DNA of 6,469 nucleotides, from contig JAKLGN010000077.1 of assembly GCA_022710665.1 (NCBI GenBank), positions 1-6,469 of the forward strand, read 5' to 3'. The notes under the pieces were generated by a model, which saw only the letters and a program-made list of their open reading frames with translations, was not told where the DNA came from and made no database searches. Of this stretch, positions 1-6,382 are shown piece by piece. This DNA comes from Methanoregula sp. GTDB taxonomy: Archaea > Halobacteriota > Methanomicrobia > Methanomicrobiales > Methanospirillaceae. The position numbers were made by a program, and so were the translations under genes. Position 1 is the stretch's first letter. Each line of letters opens with the position of its first letter.

Positions 1-8
1 CATCGCAA

Positions 9-44
9 TGCGCCCCCGCCCCCGATGGGGGCAGGGATGGCGCA
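9..44. repeat. Strong G+C-rich hairpin
   Basis: A long imperfect inverted repeat. Bases 9-14 pair with 39-44, bases 15-17 pair with 34-36, and 18-23 pair with 27-32 around a three-base loop (GAT). This gives about 15 base pairs with only a one-base and a two-base bulge on the 3' side. It starts 44 bases beyond the stop codon of the minus-strand gene at 88-585, so it could form in that gene's 3' untranslated RNA, or at the end of a plus-strand gene left of the window. No T-run follows it on either strand, so it is not a classic intrinsic terminator. Its role is unknown. Confidence 0.6.
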
Positions 45-87
45 AGGGGGGCAATCATCATTTGAAAAGAGGAATTCTACAAAGCCC

Positions 88-585
88 TTATTTTTTTCCG
101 ATCAGAAGAGCTGCAGCAACTCCGAGAACCGGTAATAAACCTGCAGCTGCTTTTTGTGTTGGCTGACTGTCAGGTGATGCTGAAGATGCTGATGCGATCG
201 GGCCGGTATTATGCAATGTTCGTGTCATCGAACCGGCAAGTGAGCATGTGGCGGTTACTTTGATCTCATCTCCCGTCACCGCTTCAACCGGGTAAGTATA
301 GCTAAAGGTATCCGCTGAAGGCTGGCTGGTATACCGGGAAGTATTGACGACCTTCCCGTTGACGGAAATGGTTACCTCATTAATATAATGCTCCCCCGGG
401 TTGGGAACAGCATGGGTGATGGAAACGAGGAGCTCCTTTGGCTCCTGGTAGGTTACGGACATGCCCGATGGCGGGTGGGCTGACACGGGAACCATTAACA
501 GGCCCCCGGCAATCACCACAACAATACACAAGAAGGCTGTTACCGGAGCGTGGTATGGAGCGTGACTGTTCATAATTCCCTTCAT
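88..585 (-). CDS. Exported, C-terminally anchored protein with SOR/desulfoferrodoxin-like core
   Basis: Not a gene I can name. The 165-residue product has a signal peptide: hydrophobic stretch at about residues 15-34 and likely cleavage after VSA, so the mature protein starts HPPSG at residue 37. A compact all-beta-looking domain follows (about 40-125). A Ser/Ala/Pro/Gln-rich linker (129-145) leads to a C-terminal hydrophobic segment (146-163) ending in two lysines, as expected for an outside-facing membrane-anchored domain. The segment around residues 58-68 (H58, then VPNPGEHYI, with H66) resembles the iron-ligand loop of superoxide reductases, and C114 could match their cysteine ligand, but the usual histidine three residues later is absent. 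Metal binding is therefore only a hypothesis. One N-X-S/T sequon is at N81. The first ATG is at 585. A second in-frame ATG at 573, preceded by AAGGGA, is an equally plausible start and gives a tidier signal peptide. An A/T-rich promoter candidate lies at 616-630. Confidence 0.75.
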   Translation of the reverse strand: MKGIMNSHAPYHAPVTAFLCIVVVIAGGLLMVPVSAHPPSGMSVTYQEPKELLVSITHAVPNPGEHYINEVTISVNGKVVNTSRYTSQPSADTFSYTYPVEAVTGDEIKVTATCSLAGSMTRTLHNTGPIASASSASPDSQPTQKAAAGLLPVLGVAAALLIGKK

Positions 586-615
586 GGTATCCCGATGTCT
601 GATAGCAGCTTATTG

Positions 616-630
616 AATATTAAATTATTA
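616..630 (-). promoter_or_regulatory. Candidate archaeal TATA/BRE region for the exported protein gene
   Basis: Read on the minus strand this is TAATAATTTAATATT, preceded by a purine/A-rich stretch that could serve as a BRE. It lies about 35-45 bases upstream of the two possible start codons (585 and 573). A transcript starting about 25 bases downstream of the element would have a short leader. Assigned by composition and spacing only. Confidence 0.4.
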
Positions 631-660
631 CTTTTTGCACTCCTTCGTATCGGACATGAT

Positions 661-677
661 AAAAAAAAGGGAAAAAA
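661..677 (-). terminator. Oligo(T) terminator of the tautomerase gene
   Basis: On the minus strand the TGA stop codon (680-678) is followed at once by six T, CCC and eight T. Archaeal RNA polymerase commonly terminates at such T-runs without needing a hairpin. The position, abutting the stop codon and ahead of the next promoter candidate, suggests the tautomerase gene and the exported protein gene are separate transcription units. Confidence 0.6.
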
Positions 678-863
678 TCACTGGTCACAGCGGAGTTTTC
701 CGGCTTTGCCGATATTTTCGAGAGGGAGGTCTTCGATAAGGATGGTGATCAACTCCGGGCTTACCCCCAGTGTTCCAACCAGAGTATCGGTGAATTCCCT
801 GACAATCCTGCGTTTCTGATCGGTGGATGCACCCTGTTTCATCCTGAGTACGACTACGGGCAT
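678..863 (-). CDS. 4-oxalocrotonate tautomerase superfamily protein (DmpI-like)
   Basis: A 61-residue protein of the tautomerase superfamily. Members use the amino-terminal proline, exposed when Met is removed, as a general base to shift enol/keto double bonds, and they assemble as small oligomers. The ATG at 863 was chosen over the further upstream ATG at 908 because it puts Pro directly after Met (MPVVVLRMKQG) and has AGGA six bases upstream (870-873). The C-terminal half (ITILIEDLPLENIGKAGKL) fits the family, and looks closest to the archaeal DmpI-type subgroup from memory. Aligned without gaps to the Pseudomonas enzyme, Pro1 is kept, but Arg11 is Ala, Arg39 is Thr and Phe50 is Ile. It is therefore unlikely to be a true 4-oxalocrotonate tautomerase, and its substrate is unknown. 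It is divergent from uvrA, and nothing nearby suggests an aromatic degradation pathway. Confidence 0.85.
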   Translation of the reverse strand: MPVVVLRMKQGASTDQKRRIVREFTDTLVGTLGVSPELITILIEDLPLENIGKAGKLRCDQ

Positions 864-871
864 GGTGGTTC

Positions 872-918
872 CTGATCCAGTATTGATCCTGCGGTGTAAT
901 AACCCCATGGTGGATCAG
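872..918. repeat. 8-bp inverted repeat in the tautomerase/uvrA divergent region
   Basis: CTGATCCA at 872-879 is perfectly inverted as TGGATCAG at 911-918, with 31 bases between. The interval includes a weak minus-strand TATA-like stretch (GTTATTAC, 903-896), so the arms would bracket a possible tautomerase promoter. This could be an operator or chance. The remainder of 864-1021 holds no further gene that I can see. Confidence 0.3.
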
Positions 919-983
919 ACGCCGGTGCAGCTTTTGCGTTCTTCAGGACCAGGCTGTTCACTTTCATGCCCCGAACCTTACTC

Positions 984-990
984 CTTTAAC
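984..990 (+). promoter_or_regulatory. Weak TATA-like element upstream of uvrA
   Basis: CTTTAAC lies 32-38 bases before the uvrA ATG in otherwise G+C-rich DNA. With the usual archaeal spacing, transcription would start within about 10-15 bases of the ATG. That fits the absence of any clear Shine-Dalgarno sequence just upstream of 1022 and suggests a leaderless or nearly leaderless message. No LexA-like or other recognisable operator is seen. Confidence 0.25.
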
Positions 991-1021
991 TGCCGGAGCT
1001 GAACAGTCTGAGCACACGCAC

Positions 1022-3829
1022 ATGAAAGATATTATCATCAAAGGTGCCCGCCAGCACAACCTTAAAAATATCAACGTTACGATCCCCCGGGATAACCTGG
1101 TCGTCATAACGGGCGTCTCCGGCTCCGGCAAATCCACCCTCGCGTTCGATACCCTCTATGCAGAAGGGCAGCGCCGGTACGTCGAGTCCCTCTCCTCGTA
1201 CGCGAGGCAGTTCCTCGGCATCATGCAGAAACCGGACGTTGACTCCATCGAGGGGCTCTCACCTGCGATCTCCATCGAGCAGAAGACGACCTCGAAAAAT
1301 CCCCGCAGTACGGTAGGCACCGTCACCGAGATCTACGATTACCTCCGCCTCCTCTATGCCCGGATCGGTGTCCCGTACTGTCCCGAGCATAATATTCCCA
1401 TTGCTGCCCAGACCCCGGACCGGATCTCCGACCAGATCGCGGCCGAACATCCTGGCATGATAACGATCCTCGCGCCGGTCGTCCGGCAGAAGAAGGGGAC
1501 GTACCAGCAGCTCTTAAAAGACCTCAACAAGGAAGGATTCATTCGGGTCCGGGTCAACAAAAAGATCATCCGGACGGACGAGGAGATCAAGCTCGACCGG
1601 TACAAGATGCAGGACATCGAGATTGTGATCGACAGGCTTGACTCCTCCGAACGCTCCCGGCTTGTCGAGGCGGTGGAGAACTGCTTAAAGAAGTCCGGGG
1701 GTCTCGTCCTTGTCGCGGATGAACAGGGGAAGGAGTTCACCTACTCCTCCCTCATGGCCTGCCCGGTCTGCGGGACAGCGTTCGAGGAACTCCAGCCGCG
1801 GATGTTCTCGTTCAACAGCCCGTTCGGTGCCTGCGAGGAGTGCCACGGGCTCGGGGTCAAGATGGAGTTCGACCCGGACCTGATCATACCGGACAAGGAG
1901 CGGTGCATCGCGGACGGGGCCATCGCCCCGTACCGCAACCCGATGGACGGGTTCCGGGGACAGTACCTCGCGACCGTTGCGAAGAACTACGGTTTCTCGG
2001 TCCTCACCCCGATCAAGGATCTCACAAAGGAGCAGTACGAGGCGCTGATGTTCGGCTCATCGAAGCGAATGAAGTTCCAGATGAGCATGAGGAACGGCGA
2101 TGCCGAGTGGTCACACACGGGAGAATGGGAAGGGCTCCTCCCGCAGACCGCCCGGCTCTATGCCCAGACCCAGTCGGACTGGCGGAAACGCGAGCTCGAG
2201 GGCTACATGCGGGTCTCACCCTGCCCGGCCTGCAACGGGAAGCGGCTCAAGGACAAGGTGCTCTCGGTCCGGATCGACGGGAAGTCCATCATTGATGTTA
2301 CCGATCTCTCGATTACGGAAGGCATCGCGTTCTTTAAAAACATCCGGCTGACTCCCAAGGAAGCGGAGATTGCCAACCTTATCACCAAGGAGATCAAAAG
2401 CCGGATCGATTTTTTAGAGAAAGTCGGCCTCGGGTATCTCACCCTCTCCCGGAACGCCGGGACCCTCTCCGGAGGGGAAGCCCAGCGGATCCGTCTCGCC
2501 ACCCAGATCGGCTCGAACCTGATGGGCGTCCTGTATGTCCTCGACGAGCCATCCATCGGGCTCCACCAGCGCGATAACCGGAAACTGATCGAGACCCTCC
2601 GGACGCTCCGCGACCTCGGGAATACCGTGCTCGTAGTCGAGCATGATGAGGACATGATCCGGTCCGCGGAGCACGTCATCGACATGGGCCCGGGTGCCGG
2701 GTTGCACGGCGGTTATGTTGTTGCGGAAGGAAACCCGAAGCAGATCGAGAAGAACAAAAAGTCCCTGACCGGCCAGTACCTCTCCGGTGCAAAGATGATT
2801 GACGTTCCCGCAGAACGGCGGCCAGCGAAACAGTTCCTCACGGTAACCGGCTGCCGGGAAAACAATCTCAAAAACATCACCGCGAAGTTCCCCATCGGGC
2901 TCCTGACCGTTGTCACTGGTGTCTCGGGCAGCGGGAAGTCGACTCTCGTGTACGAGACCCTCTACAGGGGCATGATGCAGATCATCAACAAGTCCCGGGA
3001 GCAGGCCGGAAAGCACGATAAGATTATTTTCGATGCCGAAATCGACAAGGTCATCGTCATCGACCAGTCGCCGATAGGCAAGACCCCCCGGTCCAATCCC
3101 GCGACCTACACCAAGGTCTTCGACGAGATCCGCACGGTTTTTGCCGGGACCAAGGAGGCGAAGATGCGAGGCTTTGCACCGGGCCGGTTTTCTTTCAATA
3201 TCCGGGGCGGCCGGTGCGAGGCGTGCGAGGGTGACGGTCTCATCAAGATCGAGATGAACTTCCTCCCCGATGTCTATATTGAATGCGAGGAATGCAAGGG
3301 CAAGCGGTACAACCGCGAAACGCTCGAAGTCCTCTACAAGGGGAAGTCGATCGCCGACGTCCTCGATATGAGTGTCGAAGAAGCGATGAAGCACTTCGAG
3401 CACATCCCGTCCATTCGGTCAAAACTCGAGACCCTGTCCCGGGTCGGCCTCGACTACATTAAGCTCGGCCAGAGCTCGACCACCCTTTCGGGTGGCGAGG
3501 CACAGCGGATCAAGCTCACCCGCGAGCTTGCGAAGCGGGCGACCGGCCGGACCCTCTACCTGCTGGACGAGCCCACGACCGGTCTCCACTTTGACGATAC
3601 GAAGAAACTGATCAAGGTGCTCGACGACCTCGTGGAGAAGGGCAACACCGTGATCGTGATCGAGCACAACCTCGATGTTGTCAAGTCCGCTGACTACCTC
3701 ATCGACATCGGGCCCGAGGGCGGGGATGCGGGTGGGGAGATCATCGCTGCCGGGACACCGGAGAAGGTTGCAGGGACGAAGTCAAGTTACACGGGAGAGT
3801 TCCTGAAACCGATACTGGCGAAAGAGTGA
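1022..3829 (+). CDS. uvrA: UvrABC excision repair system ATPase UvrA
   Basis: UvrA is the DNA-damage sensor of nucleotide excision repair. A dimer scans DNA, recognises bulky lesions and loads UvrB. The 935-residue product is collinear with E. coli UvrA (940) from its first residues, which supports the ATG at 1022. It holds two ABC ATPase modules. In the first, Walker A is GVSGSGKST at 31-39, the signature LSGGE at 482-486, and Walker B ends in D508-E509. In the second, Walker A is at 633-641, the signature LSGGE at 822-826, and Walker B ends in D849-E850. The first zinc module has C247, C250, C271 and C274. The second has C732, C735, C755 and C758 and is the one important for damage binding. 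A further CxxC is at C401/C404. The UvrB-binding region is about 120-245. No frameshift or missing motif is seen. UvrABC in archaea is generally viewed as acquired from bacteria. uvrC lies downstream on the same strand but is separated by 895 bases. Confidence 0.98.
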   Translation: MKDIIIKGARQHNLKNINVTIPRDNLVVITGVSGSGKSTLAFDTLYAEGQRRYVESLSSYARQFLGIMQKPDVDSIEGLSPAISIEQKTTSKNPRSTVGTVTEIYDYLRLLYARIGVPYCPEHNIPIAAQTPDRISDQIAAEHPGMITILAPVVRQKKGTYQQLLKDLNKEGFIRVRVNKKIIRTDEEIKLDRYKMQDIEIVIDRLDSSERSRLVEAVENCLKKSGGLVLVADEQGKEFTYSSLMACPVCGTAFEELQPRMFSFNSPFGACEECHGLGVKMEFDPDLIIPDKERCIADGAIAPYRNPMDGFRGQYLATVAKNYGFSVLTPIKDLTKEQYEALMFGSSKRMKFQMSMRNGDAEWSHTGEWEGLLPQTARLYAQTQSDWRKRELEGYMRVSPCPACNGKRLKDKVLSVRIDGKSIIDVTDLSITEGIAFFKNIRLTPKEAEIANLITKEIKSRIDFLEKVGLGYLTLSRNAGTLSGGEAQRIRLATQIGSNLMGVLYVLDEPSIGLHQRDNRKLIETLRTLRDLGNTVLVVEHDEDMIRSAEHVIDMGPGAGLHGGYVVAEGNPKQIEKNKKSLTGQYLSGAKMIDVPAERRPAKQFLTVTGCRENNLKNITAKFPIGLLTVVTGVSGSGKSTLVYETLYRGMMQIINKSREQAGKHDKIIFDAEIDKVIVIDQSPIGKTPRSNPATYTKVFDEIRTVFAGTKEAKMRGFAPGRFSFNIRGGRCEACEGDGLIKIEMNFLPDVYIECEECKGKRYNRETLEVLYKGKSIADVLDMSVEEAMKHFEHIPSIRSKLETLSRVGLDYIKLGQSSTTLSGGEAQRIKLTRELAKRATGRTLYLLDEPTTGLHFDDTKKLIKVLDDLVEKGNTVIVIEHNLDVVKSADYLIDIGPEGGDAGGEIIAAGTPEKVAGTKSSYTGEFLKPILAKE

Positions 3830-3842
3830 CAGAATATCAATT

Positions 3843-3855
3843 CTTAAACAAATAA
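3843..3855 (+). promoter_or_regulatory. Candidate promoter of the A+T-rich lipoprotein gene
   Basis: After the uvrA stop codon the sequence turns A+T-rich. CTTAAACAAATAA is centred about 22 bases before the GTG at 3871, which would place the transcription start at or near the GTG, as in leaderless archaeal messages. A second A/T-rich stretch at 3858-3867 lies too close to the start to be the TATA box. There is no Shine-Dalgarno sequence. No oligo(T) terminator for uvrA is visible between 3830 and 3870, so read-through from uvrA is also possible. Confidence 0.3.
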
Positions 3856-3870
3856 CGATAAATAAAATGC

Positions 3871-4335
3871 GTGGAATTCAAAATTTTCTTTCTTTTCAGT
3901 CTATTTTGTATCCTGTTGGCTATCTTCGCGGGTTGTGGTGGCCCCATTGATCATTGTTGTCCACCTCCGATTCCTGAACCAAATTATTCCATCATTACCA
4001 ATACAACCGAATCTGATCCTATCATTGGACATTGGGAACAACCTAATGATAAAATGATAAGAGGCCGATCCTTGTTCTTTTATCGCGATGCTCAGATATC
4101 GAAGGGAAACAGAATCGATCGTTCAATAATAATCGGAAAATGGACAAAAGTAACTGATAATGAATACAATATTTGTTGGACTGGTAAGAGATCTGTAAAT
4201 TTTGATATCATGAATTGGACAAATTCCATCAATGAGACCATCACATACAACATTTTAACTGATAGCGTTCGTGATAGTGCAGGGACTTACTTCCGCTACA
4301 ATGCGACCATGGATAATAATCCAGATTATTCGTGA
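3871..4335 (+). CDS. Small secreted lipoprotein of unknown function, A+T-rich
   Basis: Not a recognised named gene. The 154-residue product starts with GTG. The hydrophobic segment at residues 5-20 ends in a lipobox (FAGC, C22), predicting export and lipid attachment at Cys22. Next come C29-C30 and a short proline-rich spacer (31-37). The mature part has two GxW elements, IIGHW (51-55) and IIGKW (87-91), with aromatic/basic strands between (LFFYRD, 68-73). This pattern resembles the lipocalin-like small beta-barrel lipoproteins common in methanogens, but no domain can be assigned with certainty. Five N-X-S/T sequons (N38, N44, N115, N121, N144) suit a glycosylated surface protein. G+C content is far below that of uvrA (18 of 60 bases in 4141-4200) and codon use is A/T-ending, suggesting later acquisition or relaxed constraint. 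An ATG at 3867 opens a different frame that stops after about 28 codons, so GTG is the better start. Confidence 0.75.
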   Translation: MEFKIFFLFSLFCILLAIFAGCGGPIDHCCPPPIPEPNYSIITNTTESDPIIGHWEQPNDKMIRGRSLFFYRDAQISKGNRIDRSIIIGKWTKVTDNEYNICWTGKRSVNFDIMNWTNSINETITYNILTDSVRDSAGTYFRYNATMDNNPDYS

Positions 4336-4383
4336 GGGTCCTGGAGCATCAGGGCACTCCGTGACACGGTGGTGTGAGTTTGG

Positions 4384-4400
4384 TTTTATCGTACGTAAAA
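4384..4400. repeat. Near-perfect palindrome, operator-like
   Basis: TTTTA (4384-4388), one extra T, then the six-base palindrome CGTACG (4390-4395) and TAAAA (4396-4400). Apart from the extra base this is a 16-base perfect palindrome, the right size for a dimeric regulator. It overlaps an A/T-rich stretch that could be a plus-strand TATA element just before the G+C-rich structured core. Confidence 0.4.
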
Positions 4401-4434
4401 ATAATTCTGTACCCTTTAGAAAACCCGGGGTCAT

Positions 4435-4512
4435 CTTGGGTAGCGACGGGCAACGGGCGCTCGCCGCCTCGCCGGGGCTCTCCTTGTGGAGCACAGCAGT
4501 TTTAAACCCAAG
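4435..4512. repeat. Inverted repeat enclosing a G+C-rich core
   Basis: CTTGGGT at 4435-4441 is exactly complementary to ACCCAAG at 4506-4512. The 64 bases between contain further pairing possibilities, including GGCG/CGCC around 4455-4475 and TGTG/CACA at 4486-4496. An RNA from either strand could fold into a closed multi-stem structure of about 78 nucleotides. On the minus strand, nine T precede it (4522-4514); on the plus strand these are nine A after it. Confidence 0.4.
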
Positions 4513-4594
4513 CAAAAAAAAATTCTCCTCAACCGTGCTGATCCTCCGCAGGGGCGCCCCGCCAGGTGCAGAGACACTCCTCACCATCGTGGGT

Positions 4595-4614
4595 ATGGGG
4601 GTCTCAACCCCCAT
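4595..4614. repeat. Perfect 8-bp hairpin with four-base loop
   Basis: ATGGGGGT (4595-4602), loop CTCA, ACCCCCAT (4607-4614). It is followed on the plus strand by C and six A rather than T, so it is not a plus-strand terminator. GAGAC at 4571-4575 can pair with GTCTC at 4601-4605 instead, which overlaps the 5' arm and loop, so two exclusive folds are possible. It sits 111 bases before the uvrC start codon and may lie in its leader. Confidence 0.5.
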
Positions 4615-4724
4615 CAAAAAATCTCATGAGAACGGTCAGCGGGAAGTAAAAATTGCAATAACAATAATTCCCCCCTGCCAGATCCTCATCCCTTATGACC
4701 TCTCACACATGACTAAGAGTACGA

Positions 4725-6302
4725 ATGATCGATCTCGCCACACTCCCCCACACTCCCGGCTGTTATCTGTTTTCAGACGCCGGTGGGACTATTCTCTATG
4801 TCGGCAAGGCGAAGGATCTGAGAAAACGGGTAACCAGCTACTTCCAGAAAAGGGATCATGACCAGAAAACAAAGAATCTTGTCGCCCTCATTGCTTCAGT
4901 TGACCTGATGGTCACGCATACTGAAACTGAGGCACTCCTCCTTGAAAACAACCTGATCAAGAAGCACCAGCCGAAATACAATATCGATCTCAAGGATGCC
5001 AAACGCTTTGCATATATTGAGATCACAAGGGAAACATTCCCCAGGATTGGTATTGCCCGGCAGGCACGGCGCGAGGATGCAAGCTATTTCGGGCCATTCG
5101 TCTCGGCAACGGAACGCGATGCGCTCCTCAAAGTTATCAAAAGGATCTTCCTTCTCCGCTCGTGCAGGAAAATGCCCCGGCGGGCCTGTCTCCGCTATCA
5201 CCTTCAGAGCTGCAGTGCTCCCTGCATCGGGGCGATTTCGGAGACAGACTACGGCCTGCAGGTCGACCGTGCATCGGCACTGCTCCATGGAAAGAGCCGT
5301 GAGCTGCTCGACCAGCTGAGGGCCGAGATGGCGGTGTATTCCGTTCAGCAGGAGTTTGAAAAAGCCCTTATCCTTCGCAACCAGATTGCGGCAATAGAAC
5401 GTCTTGCCGAGCGCCAGCACGTTGAGCGACCGAAAGAATCTGACCAGGACGTAATCGCCTTCACGGTTGCCGGGGACCGGGTATACCTGATGGTCTTCTC
5501 TGTTGAGAGAGGCCTCCTCTCCGGAAAACAGGAATACTCATTTGACCATCATGCTGACTTTCTTGAGGAGTTCCTCGTGTTATATTATGCCGACCGGACA
5601 CCTCCCCAGGAACTGATCCTGTCGTGTGCAGTCGGTGAAGGGATGGCAGGATACCTGTCGGAACGTAAAGGCCGGTCCGTGAAGGTAACCGTCCCGAAGA
5701 TGGGTGAGAAAAAGAAGCTGGTCGAACTTGTTGAGAAAAATATCGGACACGCCTTCATGAAAAACGAGATGAAGGTAAAAGACCTGCAGGCCAGTCTCTG
5801 TCTTGTGCAGTCACCCTCAGTCATCGAGTGTTTTGATATCTCCCACCTCTCCGGTACATCCATGGTCGGGTCGATGGTTCAGTTCCGCAACGGGGAACCG
5901 GATAAAAAGAGTTACCGGCGTTTTAAGATTCGGACCGTTGAAGGTATCGATGACGTGGCGTCTGTTGCTGAGGTTGTAAAACGGCGCTATCATCGTCTTA
6001 TCAATGAAGACGCATCGTTCCCTGACCTTATCATCATTGATGGTGGCAGGGACCAGCTCTCCGCGGCACGTGGTGCCCTGGCCGGACTTGGGCTATCAAT
6101 CCCGGTTATCGCGCTTGCAAAACGCATGGAAGAGGTCTACCTGCCCGGGGAGATACTTCCTCTCCACCTGGATGATAAGGGGATGGCCCTGCATTTCCTT
6201 CAGGAGATTAGGGACGAAGCCCACCGTTTTGCCATTGCATACAACCGGCTGCTGCGCAGCCGGACCATGACCGAAAAGACACCCCCTGCCGCGTCGTTAT
6301 AG
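4725..6302 (+). CDS. uvrC: Excinuclease ABC subunit UvrC, form lacking the C-terminal HhH domain
   Basis: UvrC makes both incisions around a lesion after UvrB is loaded. The 525-residue product starts at the ATG at 4725; an in-frame TGA at 4710 rules out an upstream start. The GIY-YIG nuclease that cuts 3' of the lesion spans about 8-95, with GCY at 12-14, YVG at 25-27 and catalytic E74. Four cysteines (C147, C155, C163, C167) match the positions reported in E. coli to bind a 4Fe-4S cluster. The UvrB-binding UVR motif is at about 198-232. The RNase H-like nuclease that cuts 5' has its presumed catalytic residues at D371 (CFDISH), D439 (IIDGG) and H500 (DEAHRFAI). The protein ends about 25 residues after H500, so the double helix-hairpin-helix domain of bacterial UvrC (E. 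coli length 610) is missing. The downstream DNA does not encode it in any frame that I can read. No strong Shine-Dalgarno sequence is visible. Codon use is less G/C-biased than in uvrA. Confidence 0.97.
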   Translation: MIDLATLPHTPGCYLFSDAGGTILYVGKAKDLRKRVTSYFQKRDHDQKTKNLVALIASVDLMVTHTETEALLLENNLIKKHQPKYNIDLKDAKRFAYIEITRETFPRIGIARQARREDASYFGPFVSATERDALLKVIKRIFLLRSCRKMPRRACLRYHLQSCSAPCIGAISETDYGLQVDRASALLHGKSRELLDQLRAEMAVYSVQQEFEKALILRNQIAAIERLAERQHVERPKESDQDVIAFTVAGDRVYLMVFSVERGLLSGKQEYSFDHHADFLEEFLVLYYADRTPPQELILSCAVGEGMAGYLSERKGRSVKVTVPKMGEKKKLVELVEKNIGHAFMKNEMKVKDLQASLCLVQSPSVIECFDISHLSGTSMVGSMVQFRNGEPDKKSYRRFKIRTVEGIDDVASVAEVVKRRYHRLINEDASFPDLIIIDGGRDQLSAARGALAGLGLSIPVIALAKRMEEVYLPGEILPLHLDDKGMALHFLQEIRDEAHRFAIAYNRLLRSRTMTEKTPPAASL

Positions 6303-6348
6303 AAAATCCTGAGTGGGGATGTTATTAAGGTTGGAATGCGATCCAAAA

Positions 6349-6358
6349 GTTTATCCTA
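6349..6358 (+). promoter_or_regulatory. Weak TATA-like element before the terminal lipoprotein gene
   Basis: GTTTATCCTA lies 25-34 bases before the ATG at 6383, a spacing that suits a leaderless or nearly leaderless transcript. Just upstream, TTGGA (6331-6335) and TCCAA (6342-6346) form a small hairpin that could mark the 3' end of uvrC, though no T-run follows it. There is no clear Shine-Dalgarno sequence before 6383. Confidence 0.25.
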
Positions 6359-6382
6359 TCGCAATTTCCAGCTGGCTGTTGT

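Larger units (their letters stand above)
4336..4724. other. 389-base structured intergenic block without a convincing gene
   Basis: The A+T-rich lipoprotein gene ends and the DNA becomes mixed, with a G+C-rich core (about 4425-4600) carrying several inverted repeats listed separately. Open frames cross it on both strands: plus 4271-4861, running 137 bases into uvrC, and minus 4255-4617. Both overlap the end of the lipoprotein gene, have no start signal I can identify, and encode low-complexity Pro/Ser/Gly/Arg-rich products without recognisable domains, so I do not call them genes. The core also holds a ten-base palindrome (GGGGCGCCCC, 4551-4560), a tandem CTCGCCG (4460-4475 region) and a run of nine A (4514-4522; T on the minus strand). 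It could be a dispersed repeat, a structured RNA, or the remains of an inserted element. It must also hold the uvrC promoter, for which the A/T-rich stretch at about 4648-4670 is the only weak candidate. Confidence 0.5.

Noticed and set aside
863..908. Upstream ATG at 908 as the tautomerase start
   Set aside because: It would add 15 residues before the catalytic proline, which must be N-terminal in this family. The ATG at 863 also has AGGA at suitable spacing.
2414..3403. 329-codon open frame antisense to uvrA
   Set aside because: uvrA is unambiguous here. Long antisense frames are expected in G+C-rich genes with this codon bias.
4255..4617. 120-codon open frame on the minus strand
   Set aside because: It runs antisense through the lipoprotein 3' end and the hairpin region, with no Shine-Dalgarno or recognisable domain. 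Its start lies near the perfect hairpin.
4595..4620. Hairpin followed by a homopolymer as a plus-strand terminator
   Set aside because: The homopolymer is A on the plus strand, and no T-run follows the hairpin on the minus strand either.
4271..4861. 196-codon open frame on the plus strand overlapping the lipoprotein gene and uvrC
   Set aside because: It overlaps both real genes, has no start signal, and its uvrC-overlapping part is only the shifted frame of the conserved GIY-YIG domain. The middle part follows repeat-like G+C-rich DNA. I kept the region as a structured block instead.
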